Source of the DNA: Lelliottia sp. JS-SCA-14
GTDB lineage: Bacteria > Pseudomonadota > Gammaproteobacteria > Enterobacterales > Enterobacteriaceae
NCBI RefSeq assembly: GCF_035593345.1
Contig: NZ_CP141606.1
Span: 1,798,001 to 1,862,000, forward strand
Reading direction: 5' to 3'
DNA: 64,000 nucleotides
Part shown: positions 27,227-41,122 of the stretch, piece by piece
Layout: each line of letters opens with the position of its first letter
How positions within the stretch are numbered: position 1 is the stretch's first letter
Program-made: the position numbers and the translations under genes
The notes under the pieces: model-generated
The model's input: only the letters and a program-made list of their open reading frames with translations
The model's database searches: none
Told to the model about the DNA's origin: nothing

Positions 27227-27781
27227 ATGAACGAGTTTTCAATCCTTTGCCGCGTACTGGGCACTTTGTACTATCGCCAGCCGCAAGATCCGCTGCTGGT
27301 TCCGCTCTTTACGCTGATTCGCGAAGGTAAGCTCGCGGACAACTGGCCGCTGGAGCAGGACGAGCTGTTGCAGCGCCTGCAAAAGAGCTGCGATATGCAG
27401 CAGATTTCGGCGGATTACAACGCCCTGTTTGTGGGCGAAGAGGGCCGCGTTTCGCCGTATCGCTCTTCCTGGGAAGAGGGGGCGACGGAGTCTGAAGTGC
27501 GCGCGTTCCTCTCCGAGCGCGGTATGCCCCTGAGCGATGCGCCTGCCGATCATATCGGTACGCTGCTGCTGGCCGCCTCCTGGATTGAAGATCACTCCGG
27601 TGAAGACGAAAGTGAAGCCCTGGAAACCCTGTTTGGCGATTACATTCTGCCATGGTGCGGCGCGTTCCTCGGTAAGATCGAAGCCCACGCCACTTCACCT
27701 TTCTGGCGCACCATGGCACCGCTGACCCGCGAAGCGATCTCCGCCATGTGGGATGAACTGCAGGAAGAGAATGAAGAGTGA
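27227..27781 (+). CDS. ycdY: TorD-family chaperone YcdY
   Basis: A 184-residue all-helical protein of the TorD/DmsD chaperone family. Most members fold molybdoenzymes, but E. coli YcdY helps insert zinc into YcdX. The family core is seen in DYNALFVGEEGRVSPYRSSWEEG (split here as DYNALFVGEEGRVSPYRSS and WEEG, about residues 64-86) and DHIGTLLLAASWI. It lies directly after ycdX, so the pairing is kept. Confidence 0.94.
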   Translation: MNEFSILCRVLGTLYYRQPQDPLLVPLFTLIREGKLADNWPLEQDELLQRLQKSCDMQQISADYNALFVGEEGRVSPYRSSWEEGATESEVRAFLSERGMPLSDAPADHIGTLLLAASWIEDHSGEDESEALETLFGDYILPWCGAFLGKIEAHATSPFWRTMAPLTREAISAMWDELQEENEE

Positions 27782-27877
27782 TTTGCGTCACATTGTCAAT
27801 GTAACGGTACATTTTATCTTGCATAAAATGTGCTCGTGATCTCATTTCATTGGCGCGTATCTGATAAGATGCGCGCC

Positions 27878-28360
27878 ATGAATATATTACTTTCTATTGC
27901 CATCACAACAGGGATCCTCTCCGGGATATGGGGATGGGTTGCCGTGTCTCTGGGACTGCTCGGTTGGGCCGGTTTCCTGGGCTGTACGGCCTATTTCGCC
28001 TGCCCGCAGGGCGGACTCAAAGGGCTGTTTATCTCCGGTTGCACCATGATGAGCGGCGTGGTCTGGGCATTGATTATCATGCACGGCAGCGCGCTGGCTC
28101 CGCACCTCGAGATCGTCGGCTATATGATGACGGGCGTGGTGGCTTTTCTGATGTGCATTCAGGCAAAACACCTGCTGCTGTCGTTTGTTCCCGGCACCTT
28201 CATCGGCGCGTGTGCGACCTTTGCCGGGCAGGGCGACTGGAAAATGATTGTTCCGTCTCTGCTGCTGGGGCTGGTGTTTGGCTACGCGATGAAGAACAGC
28301 GGGCTTTGGCTGGCTGCCCGACGATCGCGGGCGCAAAATCTCCCGGAATTAAGCAAATAA
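27878..28360 (+). CDS. ycdZ: DUF1097 inner-membrane protein YcdZ
   Basis: A 160-residue membrane protein with about five hydrophobic segments and short loops (DUF1097). The function is unknown. It matches E. coli YcdZ through most of its length, including LGLLGWAGFLGCTAYFACP and PGTFIGACATFAGQGDW. The start MNILLSIAIT is the E. coli-like one; an in-frame ATG nine bases earlier is possible. It converges on csgG across a shared terminator. Confidence 0.92.
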   Translation: MNILLSIAITTGILSGIWGWVAVSLGLLGWAGFLGCTAYFACPQGGLKGLFISGCTMMSGVVWALIIMHGSALAPHLEIVGYMMTGVVAFLMCIQAKHLLLSFVPGTFIGACATFAGQGDWKMIVPSLLLGLVFGYAMKNSGLWLAARRSRAQNLPELSK

Positions 28361-28392
28361 AAAAGCGAGGCCTCAGAGCCTCGCTTTTTTTT
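28361..28392. terminator. Bidirectional terminator between ycdZ and csgG
   Basis: A 7-bp stem GCGAGGC/GCCTCGC is flanked by an A run on the left and a T run on the right. It works in both directions for two convergent genes. Confidence 0.95.
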
Positions 28393-28405
28393 GGTGCTGT
28401 CAGAA

Positions 28406-29239
28406 TCAGGATTCCGGAGGCACCGACATTTCACGGTATTTCACCAGCACTTCGTTTTTCACGTCGTTTTTATTCTGCAGGTCCCACAGCCCGCGATCGA
28501 TACCGTCGTTAATCAGGAAAATGACCCCTGTTTCGATGGCTGACATCAGACACATCATCACCGGTTCATTCGAGGTATAGCCGATTTCACCCTCCAGCAG
28601 ACGCTGGTAGTCGATGAAGCGGAATACACCGGCCTGCACTTCATAAGAGAGAATCGTTTTGCTGGTGGTGACCGATGACAACACTTCACCGGTACTCACG
28701 TTAACTACGCGCAGGTTAACGGCAATCTGGTCGAGCTGGTACTGCGTGTCAGCCCCGATCCCGAAATACCGCGCCCCGACGCCGCCCGATTTCACGTTAC
28801 TTTCGTAGCCGATAATGGACCCTTCCACCATGACGTTCGCGGCAACCAGCGATTGCAGCGGTACGCGGTTATTCACCTCAACCGTACCGTTTTCCTGCGC
28901 TGCACGAATGATTTTGCGTTCGTTCAGCAGGTTCTGCAGCCCCTGGCGTTCCAGAGGAATAAACCAGCGTGAATCTTTGAGCGCGGTGACCAGCATGGCG
29001 GTGGCACTTTGCGGAACGGCGGTCGAGAAGTTACTTGCCGGATACGGTTTGAACTGGCCAGTTTCATCCTGGATGTTATAAACCGAGACAAATATCTTAC
29101 CCGTCGGCGCCGGCAGATGCGTCAGGTCGCGATAGCTTTGCGCCCGGGGCATCAGCGTGGGTTTGGCGGCTTCTTTAGGTGGAGCAGTTAAACAACCGCT
29201 CAATAAGCACACTGCAACAAGAATCAGAAAGCGCTGCAT
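28406..29239 (-). CDS. csgG: Curli secretion channel CsgG
   Basis: A 277-residue outer-membrane lipoprotein that forms the nine-subunit curli pore. The lipobox is LLSGC (Cys16). The channel constriction region (Tyr/Asn/Phe in SVYNIQDETGQFKPYPASNFS, split as SVYNIQDETGQF and KPYPASNFS, about residues 65-85) is kept. CsgG exports CsgA and CsgB with help from CsgE and CsgF. It is the last gene of csgDEFG. Confidence 0.97.
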   Translation of the reverse strand: MQRFLILVAVCLLSGCLTAPPKEAAKPTLMPRAQSYRDLTHLPAPTGKIFVSVYNIQDETGQFKPYPASNFSTAVPQSATAMLVTALKDSRWFIPLERQGLQNLLNERKIIRAAQENGTVEVNNRVPLQSLVAANVMVEGSIIGYESNVKSGGVGARYFGIGADTQYQLDQIAVNLRVVNVSTGEVLSSVTTSKTILSYEVQAGVFRFIDYQRLLEGEIGYTSNEPVMMCLMSAIETGVIFLINDGIDRGLWDLQNKNDVKNEVLVKYREMSVPPES

Positions 29240-29265
29240 GATCGTTGTCCTTATTTCGTCGTTGT

Positions 29266-29682
29266 TTAAAAGTCAGTTGAATTGGTGGCAAGACCTGAAA
29301 CCTGAATGGTGGACGTTTTGCCCGTTTTCCGGTCGGTCACATTCAACTGCAGCTGCCCGTCTTTATTCGCAATATCGACAATAAAATCGTTGGTCACCAT
29401 GCGACCGGGTTTGCCGGTATTAATATTGGTTAATAAGCCACCTAATATTTGCGACTGAATAGCCTGAGTAAAGTTATCCAGTGCGGACGGCGTTTCAACC
29501 CCAAAATCATCGTTAAAACTGGGGTCTTTATAAGAGTTTTGAGCTTGTGCTGAGTTGAGTAAAAAAGCCCCGTTATTCGGGTTGCCACCAAAGTTTGGGT
29601 TACGGAACTGGAAAGTCATATTCCCGGCCCAGCTCAACGGTGCAATCAGCATTAATGAAATCACTGTGTGTGCGAGACGCAT
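29266..29682 (-). CDS. csgF: Curli assembly protein CsgF
   Basis: A 138-residue exported protein. The signal peptide ends near [17 protein letters not shown]; the mature N-terminus is the segment that plugs into the CsgG pore. CsgF helps anchor the CsgB nucleator at the cell surface. Its 138-residue length equals the E. coli protein. It sits 25 bases after csgE and 26 before csgG. Confidence 0.96.
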   Translation of the reverse strand: MRLAHTVISLMLIAPLSWAGNMTFQFRNPNFGGNPNNGAFLLNSAQAQNSYKDPSFNDDFGVETPSALDNFTQAIQSQILGGLLTNINTGKPGRMVTNDFIVDIANKDGQLQLNVTDRKTGKTSTIQVSGLATNSTDF

Positions 29683-29707
29683 TACAGCCTCCGGAGATTA
29701 TTTGTCG

Positions 29708-30097
29708 CTAGAATTCATCTTTTGCTAAATCGCCAGTGCTCAACAGAGCCTTGTCGATTTGCAGGCGATTTACCGCTTCTTCAGTTTGTGCCAGTGCAAT
29801 ACTGATGTTCTTGTCAAAATCTCGTTTCGTCGGGAATAAAAAGGTCTGGTACACCACGTCCTGATTAACCGTTATGGTGATCCAGCTTCCCCATCGAGCA
29901 CTGGGCCGCTCATTGATTGTTAAGTTGCCTGGATAATCACTTTCCCATTTGTCGCTAAACGCCCGATAAAAATCGTGGCCGATAGAAGAGACGGTGTGGT
30001 CGGTTAATAATCCAGGAACTTCTACCTCAACAGCGTGAAGATTTCCGGCAGCAAGCAGAAAGCCCGCTGCCACTATCCATCTTGACGTGCGTTTCAT
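29708..30097 (-). CDS. csgE: Curli secretion specificity factor CsgE
   Basis: A 129-residue periplasmic protein with a signal peptide (to about residue 22, LHAVEVE). It forms a nonameric cap on the CsgG pore and gives specificity for curli subunits. The length matches E. coli, and the mature domain keeps [19 protein letters not shown]. It follows csgD by four bases. Confidence 0.96.
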   Translation of the reverse strand: MKRTSRWIVAAGFLLAAGNLHAVEVEVPGLLTDHTVSSIGHDFYRAFSDKWESDYPGNLTINERPSARWGSWITITVNQDVVYQTFLFPTKRDFDKNISIALAQTEEAVNRLQIDKALLSTGDLAKDEF

Positions 30098-30101
30098 GTT
30101 G

Positions 30102-30752
30102 TTAACGCCTGAGGTTATCGTTTGCCCATGAAACTGCCTGAGTTCTGTTTTTAACAGCTATCTTCTTGAAAAGATTGTAGAGATGAGTCTTCACTGTATT
30201 TTCGCTGATAAATAACGAACGGGCGATTTCAATATTTGAAGAACCAATACGTAATTTATTCAGAATTTCTTTTTCGCGGTGGGTCAGCAAAGCAGACTCT
30301 GAACTGTTATAGCGATAATTTCCGGAGTGAGTGATGAGGTAGCTGGCAAGTTTTTGCGAGAAATAACATTCCCCACGTAAAATACCTTGCAGCCCCTCCA
30401 CCACACGCGTCTCGTCTTCAGTGACGTAAAAGACGCCGTTGATGTGCGGCCAGCTTTCAATATCGCGGAAAGGATACTCATCAGGCGTATTCAACAATAG
30501 CGCGCGGATATTATTGTTTTTCCTGCTTAAGTTATCCTGCCAGTAATGGATAAGCTTTTTATCCGCTTCCATCATATCGAAGAGAATGATGCTGCCAGGA
30601 GCAATATCATCATAAGAACGTTGAATATTGTGCAATTTCCCGTTCAGTGACAGAGATTGCTTCAAATGCTGTAATAAGGCTGTCGCTTGTAAAGAAGGCT
30701 TTGTGATCAACAGTAATGTATGACCATGTAAACTATGGACTTCATTAAACAT
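30102..30752 (-). CDS. csgD: Biofilm and curli master regulator CsgD
   Basis: A 216-residue regulator, the same length as E. coli CsgD. The N-terminal receiver-like domain lacks the normal phosphorylation pocket. The C-terminal LuxR/FixJ helix-turn-helix spans about residues 150-210: [15 protein letters not shown], then [20 protein letters not shown]. It turns on csgBAC and, in many enterics, cellulose synthesis through a diguanylate cyclase. It heads csgDEFG and is divergent from csgBAC over a long control region. Confidence 0.97.
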   Translation of the reverse strand: MFNEVHSLHGHTLLLITKPSLQATALLQHLKQSLSLNGKLHNIQRSYDDIAPGSIILFDMMEADKKLIHYWQDNLSRKNNNIRALLLNTPDEYPFRDIESWPHINGVFYVTEDETRVVEGLQGILRGECYFSQKLASYLITHSGNYRYNSSESALLTHREKEILNKLRIGSSNIEIARSLFISENTVKTHLYNLFKKIAVKNRTQAVSWANDNLRR

Positions 30753-31493
30753 GATGAAACCCCACTTTTTTATTACACCCGGCAGTTGCCCCCGATATAT
30801 TCGGGGGACCCAGAAGTACCGACAGATGTTGCACTGCTGTGTGTAGAATCAGACCATAACCTCCAGCAGGAGGTAAATATAAAAAATAATTCGTACTGCT
30901 GATTTCAATCTAGCTATTACGATTTTTAAATCAAGTGTTAATGGTGTAACAAGATGTAAAAATCAATATTAATTTGTGAATTTCAAGTGGTAAAAAAGTT
31001 CAGGAATGATAAAAAAGTTGTACACGTTAATAATGCTGCACACATTTTAAAAATCATACAAATATTTATAGTGAGTTGATTTTAATCAGTATTTATTATT
31101 TGTGATTCTCTGATCTCAGGTATGAGAGTGGTGAAATTTCTAAGACTTTGCATGCTAAGCGAAAGCCCTTAAGAAATCGAGTGACCTGTGACAAGTCTGT
31201 CAGGCAATGAACTTTGTAAAGCGCAAAGTACAGACGTGACAAGGGTGACAAGCTGCCCTGAACGAAGCGCCAACTTGCCGAAGAAATAAAAAAAAAAAAA
31301 CTAACTTACGCTGCTGACTGAAATTTTTAGCGTGAATTAATACTTTGAGGTGAGCGAATAAATCAAAATAAGCCGCGCGGGTGAGATATTTAAATTGTTT
31401 CGATAGACATACTCTTCATCGTAACGCAGCGTTAACAAAAAACGAATCGCGTTAACACCGTGCAGTTAATTATTTCCAGGTCCAGGTGACAAC
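30753..31493. promoter_or_regulatory. csgD-csgB divergent control region (741 bp)
   Basis: An AT-rich, gene-free region of the size seen in E. coli (about 750 bp), where OmpR, IHF, CpxR, H-NS and CsgD bind. I see a 12-A run (31288-31299) and repeats of GTGACAAG at about 31189-31196, 31234-31241 and 31243-31251. The half closest to csgD will hold its long 5' leader, which is the target of several small RNAs in E. coli. I do not assign individual operators. Confidence 0.75.
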
Positions 31494-31949
31494 ATGAAAA
31501 ACAGAACGTTATTTATGATGTTTACATTACTGGGTGCGCCTGGGTTATCAATCGCGGCAGGTTCGGACCTGGCAGGTTCGGAATATAACTTCGCGGTTAA
31601 TGAATTAAGCAAGTCTTCATATAATCAGGCAGCCATTATTGGTCAACACGGTTCAGGAAATAATGCCGATGTTCGTCAGGGCGGTTCTAAATTACTGTCC
31701 GTTGTTTCACAGGAAGGTGGGAACAATAGAGCGAAAGTTGACCAATCAGGGACTTATAACCTTGCTTATATCGATCAGGACGGCAACGGCAATGATGCGA
31801 GTATTAAGCAAGGGGCTTTTGGTAATACCGCGATGATTATCCAGAAAGGCTCGGGTAACAAAGCGAATATTACGCAGTATGGTACGCAAAAAACAGCAGT
31901 TGTAGTTCAGAGACAGTCGCAAATGGCTATCCGCGTTATCCAACGCTAA
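31494..31949 (+). CDS. csgB: Curlin minor subunit CsgB (nucleator)
   Basis: A 151-residue exported amyloid nucleator, the same length as E. coli. The signal peptide ends near LSIAAGSDL. Five curlin repeats follow, such as NQAAIIGQHGSGNNADVRQ and NLAYIDQDGNGNDASIKQ. The last repeat is basic (VVVQRQSQMAIRVIQR), the part that ties CsgB to the surface via CsgF. It starts the csgBAC operon, and csgA begins 39 bases on. Confidence 0.97.
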   Translation: MKNRTLFMMFTLLGAPGLSIAAGSDLAGSEYNFAVNELSKSSYNQAAIIGQHGSGNNADVRQGGSKLLSVVSQEGGNNRAKVDQSGTYNLAYIDQDGNGNDASIKQGAFGNTAMIIQKGSGNKANITQYGTQKTAVVVQRQSQMAIRVIQR

Positions 31950-31988
31950 CTATTTACGACGACTTAATCAATCCGATGGGGGTTTACC

Positions 31989-32444
31989 ATGAAACTTTTC
32001 AAAGTGGCAGCAATTGCAGCAATCTTTGTTTCTGGCAGTGCTCTGGCTGGTGCGGTTCCTCAATATGGCGGTGGCGGCGGTGGTGGTTGGGGTGGTGGTA
32101 ACAGCGGCCCTAATTCAACTCTGAGCATTTATCAGTACGGTGGCGGCAACTCAGCTGTTGCTCTGCAATCTGACGCTAAAAATTCTGACCTGACTATTAC
32201 TCAGCACGGTGGCGGTAACGGTGCTGACGTAGGACAGGGCTCTGATGACAGCTCCATTGACCTGCTGCAGAAAGGCTTTGGTAACAGCGCAACCCTCGAT
32301 CAGTGGAATGGTAAAAACTCCACCATGGAAGTTAAACAGTTCGGCGGCGGTAACGGCGCGGCAGTGGACCAGACAGCTTCCGGTTCAACTGTAACTGTGC
32401 ACCAGGTTGGTTTCGGCAACAACGCGACTGCGCATCAGTACTAA
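31989..32444 (+). CDS. csgA: Curlin major subunit CsgA
   Basis: A 151-residue secreted subunit that polymerises into curli amyloid outside the cell. The signal peptide ends at SALAG. A Gly-rich secretion segment (about residues 24-42) targets CsgG. Five imperfect repeats follow, beginning SIYQYGGGNSA, TITQHGGGNGA, DLLQKGFGNSA, EVKQFGGGNGA and TVHQVGFGNNA. The inner Gln and Asn residues that stack in the amyloid are conserved. The frame is intact, so curli production is expected. Confidence 0.97.
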   Translation: MKLFKVAAIAAIFVSGSALAGAVPQYGGGGGGGWGGGNSGPNSTLSIYQYGGGNSAVALQSDAKNSDLTITQHGGGNGADVGQGSDDSSIDLLQKGFGNSATLDQWNGKNSTMEVKQFGGGNGAAVDQTASGSTVTVHQVGFGNNATAHQY

Positions 32445-32468
32445 TTTCGAATCTGTACTATAAAAAAA

Positions 32469-32492
32469 CAGGGCGCTTGCCCTGTTTTTTTT
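32469..32492 (+). terminator. Terminator-like hairpin between csgA and csgC
   Basis: CAGGGC and GCCCTG pair around GCTT and run into eight T residues, 25 bases past the csgA stop. As csgC follows at once, partial read-through would give more csgBA than csgC message. Confidence 0.9.
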
Positions 32493-32504
32493 CGGGAGTT
32501 GATC

Positions 32505-32828
32505 ATGCATACCTTATTACTGCTTGCAGCCCTCTCCAGCCAGATCACCTTTAAAACCACCCACGACGGGGAGATGACGACCATTATTCCGCAGGTCATT
32601 CTGACTGAACCCTGCGTGTGCCAGGTACAAATCATTTCCTCGCGGGAAGGGCAGGGAGGACAAAGTACGTCCAGCCAGCGCAACACGATTTCTATTCCCG
32701 CTAACCAGCCGATTGATTTAACTCGCCTCAGTTTGAATATTAGCCCTAAAGATTCCGTGAGAATTGTCGTTAATGTCTCTGACGGGCAATCGCTACACTT
32801 ATCAAAACAATGGCCGGGTTCTGAATAA
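32505..32828 (+). CDS. csgC: Curli amyloid inhibitor CsgC
   Basis: A 107-residue periplasmic immunoglobulin-like protein that stops CsgA from forming amyloid inside the cell. It has a short hydrophobic start (HTLLLLAALSS) and a conserved Cys-X-Cys (CVCQ, about residues 30-33). ATG 32505 has GGGAGTTGATC before it; a TTG six bases upstream is less likely. It is the last gene of csgBAC. Confidence 0.93.
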   Translation: MHTLLLLAALSSQITFKTTHDGEMTTIIPQVILTEPCVCQVQIISSREGQGGQSTSSQRNTISIPANQPIDLTRLSLNISPKDSVRIVVNVSDGQSLHLSKQWPGSE

Positions 32829-32942
32829 TATATTCACGAAATCAATATATTGGATAATTTGGCGGTTCCCAATGAATGTTTCTATGATTTGAATAAGGAA
32901 TGCGCGACCCCTCAAGGATGATTTCTCATTGAGGAGCCAACC

Positions 32943-33263
32943 ATGGCAGCGTCCATTGTAAAAAGTATTATTGCATCAGGTATTATTGCTTTATCGGCAC
33001 TGACTCCAGCATTAGCTGCAACCACGGTTAACGGCGGTGTGATTCATTTTCGCGGGGCGATTGTAGAAGACCCGTGTGTGATCTCCCCGCAGCATAATCA
33101 GTTTGCGCTGTCATGCCCGCACGAAGGACGCGTGCAAACCACCCAGGTAAGTTACGGTGAAGCCCTGCGGGGGCGTAACCCTTACCCAGATGTCGCCACG
33201 GTAAGTATGAAATATATCAATCCGGAAAAAACGTTGGCGGTTGTGCAAGTCAACTATCGTTAG
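32943..33263 (+). CDS. ymdA: Fimbrial-like exported protein YmdA
   Basis: A 106-residue exported protein with signal peptide ending LTPALA. The mature part (TTVNGGVIHFRGAIVEDPCVI, split as TTVNGGVIHFRGA and IVEDPCVI) resembles the first strands of type 1 fimbrial subunits, with two cysteines (DPCVI and LSCPH) as in pilins. The C-terminus is short, without a full pilin domain. Function unknown. It holds the same place as E. coli ymdA, next to csgC and ymdB. Confidence 0.88.
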   Translation: MAASIVKSIIASGIIALSALTPALAATTVNGGVIHFRGAIVEDPCVISPQHNQFALSCPHEGRVQTTQVSYGEALRGRNPYPDVATVSMKYINPEKTLAVVQVNYR

Positions 33264-33268
33264 GACAG

Positions 33269-33300
33269 AGCCCTCTCGTCTTCGGACCGGAGGGCTTTTC
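33269..33300 (+). terminator. ymdA terminator
   Basis: AGCCCTC and GAGGGCT pair, with an inner GTC-TTCG-GAC tetraloop helix, and end in TTTT. It is directly downstream of ymdA. Confidence 0.88.
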
Positions 33301-33364
33301 TCATCTGGCTCTTCTTCGCAACCAGCCCCTGCTATACACTTAATAAAAGTCGGGTAGTAGAGGA

Positions 33365-33913
33365 ATGGATATGAAACCGCAAATTGACGTTGTCCTCGGG
33401 GACATCACCACACAGCACGTTGATGTCATTGTTAATGCAGCCAATCCCTCGTTGATGGGCGGTGGCGGCGTTGACGGTGCCATTCATCGTGCGGCCGGAC
33501 CGCAGCTGCTGGAAGCCTGCAAAATTGTCCGTCAACAGCAGGGTGAGTTAGCGCCAGGCCATGCGGTGATTACGATTGCCGGGGATCTTCCGGTGAAAGC
33601 GGTGATCCACGCCGTCGGCCCAATCTGGGAAGGCGGGGAGCATCATGAGGCGCGCAGCCTTGAGGATGCTTATCTTAATTGTCTGCGCCTGGCGGCCGCC
33701 AATGGTTATAAAACTATTGCGTTTCCGGCCATCAGCACCGGCGTTTATGGTTTTCCAAAGGCCGCCGCCGCCGCGATAGCCGTGGCGACGGTTTCAGACT
33801 ATCTCACCCGCAAACCCCTGCCGGAGCGGGTATACTTCGTTTGCTATGATGAAGAAAATGCCCGGCTCTACCAGCGACTTCTTACCCAGCGAGGACAAGA
33901 ACTCGACGCATAA
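33365..33913 (+). CDS. ymdB: O-acetyl-ADP-ribose deacetylase YmdB (macro domain)
   Basis: A 182-residue macro-domain enzyme that hydrolyses O-acetyl-ADP-ribose; in E. coli it also curbs RNase III and biofilm formation. The ADP-ribose pocket is visible: [19 protein letters not shown] (about residues 12-30), [14 protein letters not shown] (32-45), and [12 protein letters not shown]. Two starts are possible, ATG 33365 and ATG 33371; the second fits the E. coli N-terminus better. The end overlaps clsC by 68 bases. Confidence 0.95.
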   Translation: MDMKPQIDVVLGDITTQHVDVIVNAANPSLMGGGGVDGAIHRAAGPQLLEACKIVRQQQGELAPGHAVITIAGDLPVKAVIHAVGPIWEGGEHHEARSLEDAYLNCLRLAAANGYKTIAFPAISTGVYGFPKAAAAAIAVATVSDYLTRKPLPERVYFVCYDEENARLYQRLLTQRGQELDA

Positions 33914-35333
33914 TACGCGGCTCGGGCGGGCGATCGCGCCCGTCAATGCCGAACATCCGGGGCTGTGCGGTCTGCTCCCCCTGGATGACAGCCTCGATGC
34001 CTTCGCCTGCCGCTACCGGCTGGCGGAAATGGCGGAGAAAACCCTCGATGTGCAGTACTACATCTGGGAAGACGATATGTCGGGGCGGCTGCTGTTTTCC
34101 GTGCTGGTGGCCGCCGCTTCACGCGGTGTCCGCGTCCGGCTGCTGCTGGATGACAACAACACGCAAGGGCTGGACGCGATCCTGCGCCTGCTCGATTCCC
34201 ACCCCAACATCGATGTCCGCCTGTTTAACCCTTTCTCGTTCCGCACCCTGCGCGCGCTGGGTTATCTCACCGATTTCGCCAGGCTTAACCGCCGCATGCA
34301 CAATAAAAGTTTCACCGTCGATGGCGAAGCGACCATCATCGGTGGCCGCAATGTCGGTGATGCCTATTTCGGGGCAGGGGAGGCACCGCTCTTTTCCGAT
34401 CTGGATGTGATGGCGATCGGGCCGGTGGTGGCGGAAGTGGCTAATGATTTCGAACGCTACTGGCAGAGCGCCTGCGTCTCGACGCTAAAGCAGGTACTGG
34501 AATTATCGGAGGAGGAGATCGGATCTCGCCTCCAGCCGCCGGATGACTGGTATCAGAACGAAATTGCCCAGCGCTATCTGGATAAACTGGAATCGAGCCA
34601 GTTTATTACCCGCCTCGAAGCGCGCGATTTGCCGCTGATCTGGGCGAAAACCCGGTTACTCAGCGATGACCCGCGCAAAGGCTTAGGGCGCGCGAAGCGC
34701 CACTCGCTGCTGCCTCAGCGTCTGCTGGATGTGATGGGCACCCCGGCGGAGCAGATCGATATCATCTCCTCCTACTTTGTTCCCACCCGCGCGGGCGTCG
34801 CACAGCTGCTGCAGCTGGTGCGCAAGGGCGTTAAAATCGCCATTCTCACCAACTCCCTCGCCGCTAACGATGTGGCTGTGGTGCATGCGGGCTACGCGCG
34901 CTGGCGCAAAAAACTGCTGCGTCACGGGATTGAGCTTTACGAGCTGAAACCCACTCAGGATTTCGTTCCTGGGCTGCGGGATCGCGGTCTGACGGGGAAT
35001 TCCGGCTCCAGTCTGCATGCCAAAACCTTCAGCATTGATAGCCAGAAAGTGTTTATCGGCTCGCTGAATTTTGACCCGCGCTCGACGATGCTCAACACGG
35101 AAATGGGCTTTGTGATTGAAAGCGAAACCCTGGCGCGCCTGATCCATCGCCGCTTCCTGAAAAGCCGTCAGCACGAGGCGTGGCAGATTCGGCTCGATAA
35201 CTTTGGGCGTCTGAACTGGGTCGAGCAGAAAGACGGGGAAGAGATAGTGCTGAAGAAAGAGCCAAAAACACGCTTCTGGCAGCGGGTGCTGGTGCGTCTG
35301 GCGTGGTGGTTACCGGTTGAGTGGCTGTTGTAA
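33846..35333 (+). CDS. clsC: Cardiolipin synthase C
   Basis: ClsC makes cardiolipin from phosphatidylglycerol and phosphatidylethanolamine at the inner membrane, with YmdB aiding it in E. coli. It is a phospholipase D family enzyme. Two HKD motifs are intact: [10 protein letters not shown] (about residues 155-164) and [10 protein letters not shown] (about 395-404). The frame from 33846 gives 495 residues, about 20 more than E. coli ClsC at the N-terminus. At the position of the E. coli start (after the ymdB stop) the codon reads AAT, so an upstream ATG (33846, 33849 or 33858) must be used, giving overlap with ymdB. Which ATG is used is uncertain. Confidence 0.93.
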   Translation: MMKKMPGSTSDFLPSEDKNSTHNTRLGRAIAPVNAEHPGLCGLLPLDDSLDAFACRYRLAEMAEKTLDVQYYIWEDDMSGRLLFSVLVAAASRGVRVRLLLDDNNTQGLDAILRLLDSHPNIDVRLFNPFSFRTLRALGYLTDFARLNRRMHNKSFTVDGEATIIGGRNVGDAYFGAGEAPLFSDLDVMAIGPVVAEVANDFERYWQSACVSTLKQVLELSEEEIGSRLQPPDDWYQNEIAQRYLDKLESSQFITRLEARDLPLIWAKTRLLSDDPRKGLGRAKRHSLLPQRLLDVMGTPAEQIDIISSYFVPTRAGVAQLLQLVRKGVKIAILTNSLAANDVAVVHAGYARWRKKLLRHGIELYELKPTQDFVPGLRDRGLTGNSGSSLHAKTFSIDSQKVFIGSLNFDPRSTMLNTEMGFVIESETLARLIHRRFLKSRQHEAWQIRLDNFGRLNWVEQKDGEEIVLKKEPKTRFWQRVLVRLAWWLPVEWLL

Positions 35334-35363
35334 TCGCGCCGGAAGGCCCGGCGCGAAGCGTCA

Positions 35364-36503
35364 TTAAGCCGTTTTGGTTTGCGGTTTACCGGAAAACAGG
35401 AAACGCAGCAGCGGAATGCGCAGGTGAATTTCGTACAGCAGGATGGCAACGCCCACCACAAACACCAGCCCGGTGAAAAAGCCTAATGCGTTAGAACTAA
35501 TGTGCGGGGTGATATATGCACCAAAAAAGAGCGTCAGCGGGTGGTGTACCAGGTAGATAAACAGCGACGCGTTGACGAAATAAGTCACGCGGGTCGACTT
35601 AAAGTTCAGCAAACGGTGCCCCAGGGCAAACACCACGTTGACCATCCACAGTCCCAGCAGCATCGTAATCACGCTTTCCGTTTCATACATCCACGCATCG
35701 CCGCTGCCATAACGCTGATTGAGCAGATAGGCGGCAAACGCCAGCGCGGAACCCACAGCGCACCACGGTGACGGCGTGGTGAACAGATCTTTAAGTTTTG
35801 GCGAGATAAAGGCCAGCGCGCCCAGCATAAAGAATGGGATGTAGAACAGGGTTTGCATCACCACGAAGTTGAACAGCCCATCGCTCAGTATCGGCGGATA
35901 AACAATGAACAGAATGCGGCGAATCGCGCCGTAGGCGATACCCAGCACCAGGAAAATCAGGGAGAGTTTCGCCCAGGTGATGTGAGGGAATTGCGTTTCG
36001 TGATGGCGGCTCAGATGGCGGCGCAACTTGCTGAAAATCCAGAGGCTAACGGTGGTCATCACCACCAGCACCAGCAGGAACCACAGGTGTGATACCAGTT
36101 CCCAGACCAGGGTGTTGTACTTTTCGTAGAAGGTCAGGTTTTGCCAGTTGTCAGCTTTGCCTTTCACGTACTGCAGCATGATGAACTGGGGCAGCGTCAG
36201 CAGCGGAATGGCGGTCAGCATCGGGATGCCGACGCGCTCGACGCGCACTTTCCACCAGCGTTTCATCGGGTAGCGCAGAAACAGCATGTAGGAGAAATAG
36301 CCGGAAATGACGAAGAACACCTGCATGCGGAAAGAGTGGATAAAGTCGTTAAAGAGTGTCAGCCACCATGAGGGCTCTATACTGTTAACATGCCAGGTGT
36401 GGCTGGAGTAAATCAAGGAGATATGAAAAGGGATCCCCAACAGCATCAGCCATGCCCGGATCGAGTCGAGGAAATATTCACGTTGTACGGGTGCAGTGGT
36501 CAT
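35364..36503 (-). CDS. opgC: Glucan succinyltransferase OpgC
   Basis: A 379-residue inner-membrane acyltransferase-3 family protein with about ten helices. It adds succinyl groups to osmoregulated periplasmic glucans. Visible marks are [20 protein letters not shown] (residues 9-28), with the family Asp/Arg and His, and [13 protein letters not shown]. It is close to E. coli OpgC (385 residues). It is divergent from opgGH, as in E. coli. Confidence 0.95.
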   Translation of the reverse strand: MTTAPVQREYFLDSIRAWLMLLGIPFHISLIYSSHTWHVNSIEPSWWLTLFNDFIHSFRMQVFFVISGYFSYMLFLRYPMKRWWKVRVERVGIPMLTAIPLLTLPQFIMLQYVKGKADNWQNLTFYEKYNTLVWELVSHLWFLLVLVVMTTVSLWIFSKLRRHLSRHHETQFPHITWAKLSLIFLVLGIAYGAIRRILFIVYPPILSDGLFNFVVMQTLFYIPFFMLGALAFISPKLKDLFTTPSPWCAVGSALAFAAYLLNQRYGSGDAWMYETESVITMLLGLWMVNVVFALGHRLLNFKSTRVTYFVNASLFIYLVHHPLTLFFGAYITPHISSNALGFFTGLVFVVGVAILLYEIHLRIPLLRFLFSGKPQTKTA

Positions 36504-36698
36504 ATAACTTTTTGCATTCTCGGACTTTTCGTCTTATCCATAAGACTAATAGTGGTTACATTCGAAGCCAACCCTACACCAAGACCGACACCCTGTCTCC
36601 AGGATAAGCACGCAAAGTGAAGAGAGGGTTCTTCTGGTTGCTTAATCCATGAGCCAGCGCGCTGAACAAAGCAGTGATATTGTTGTCGGATTGCCTGA

Positions 36699-40833
<4,135 letters not shown>

Positions 40834-40850
40834 GCCGAACGAAAGTAAAA

Positions 40851-40875
40851 TACCGGCCAAGGCCGGTATTTTTTT
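40851..40875 (+). terminator. opgGH terminator
   Basis: TACCGGCC and GGCCGGTA pair perfectly around AA and run into T residues, 18 bases past the opgH stop. Confidence 0.93.
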
Positions 40876-40888
40876 ATATGAGGTTTGA

Positions 40889-41116
40889 ATGAGAATACTC
40901 AGCGTGGTGATGATGGCGCTGCTGCTCAGCGGGTGCGGCAGCATTATCAGCCGTACCATTCCCGGTCAGGGCCATGGCAACCAGTATTATCCCGGCGTGC
41001 AATGGGACGTTCGCGACTCCGCATGGCGCTATGTCACGATCCTCGACCTGCCGTTCTCGCTGGTGTTCGATACGCTATTGCTGCCTATCGACGCGCAGCA
41101 CGGTCCTTATGAATAA
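40889..41116 (+). CDS. yceK: Small lipoprotein YceK
   Basis: A 75-residue predicted lipoprotein with lipobox LLLSGC (Cys16), followed by GSIISRTIPGQGHGNQYYPG. The DUF1375 pattern continues with ILDLPFSLVFDTLLLPID. Function unknown. Its place after opgH and before msyB is the same as in E. coli. Confidence 0.92.
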   Translation: MRILSVVMMALLLSGCGSIISRTIPGQGHGNQYYPGVQWDVRDSAWRYVTILDLPFSLVFDTLLLPIDAQHGPYE

Positions 41117-41122
41117 GGTCGG

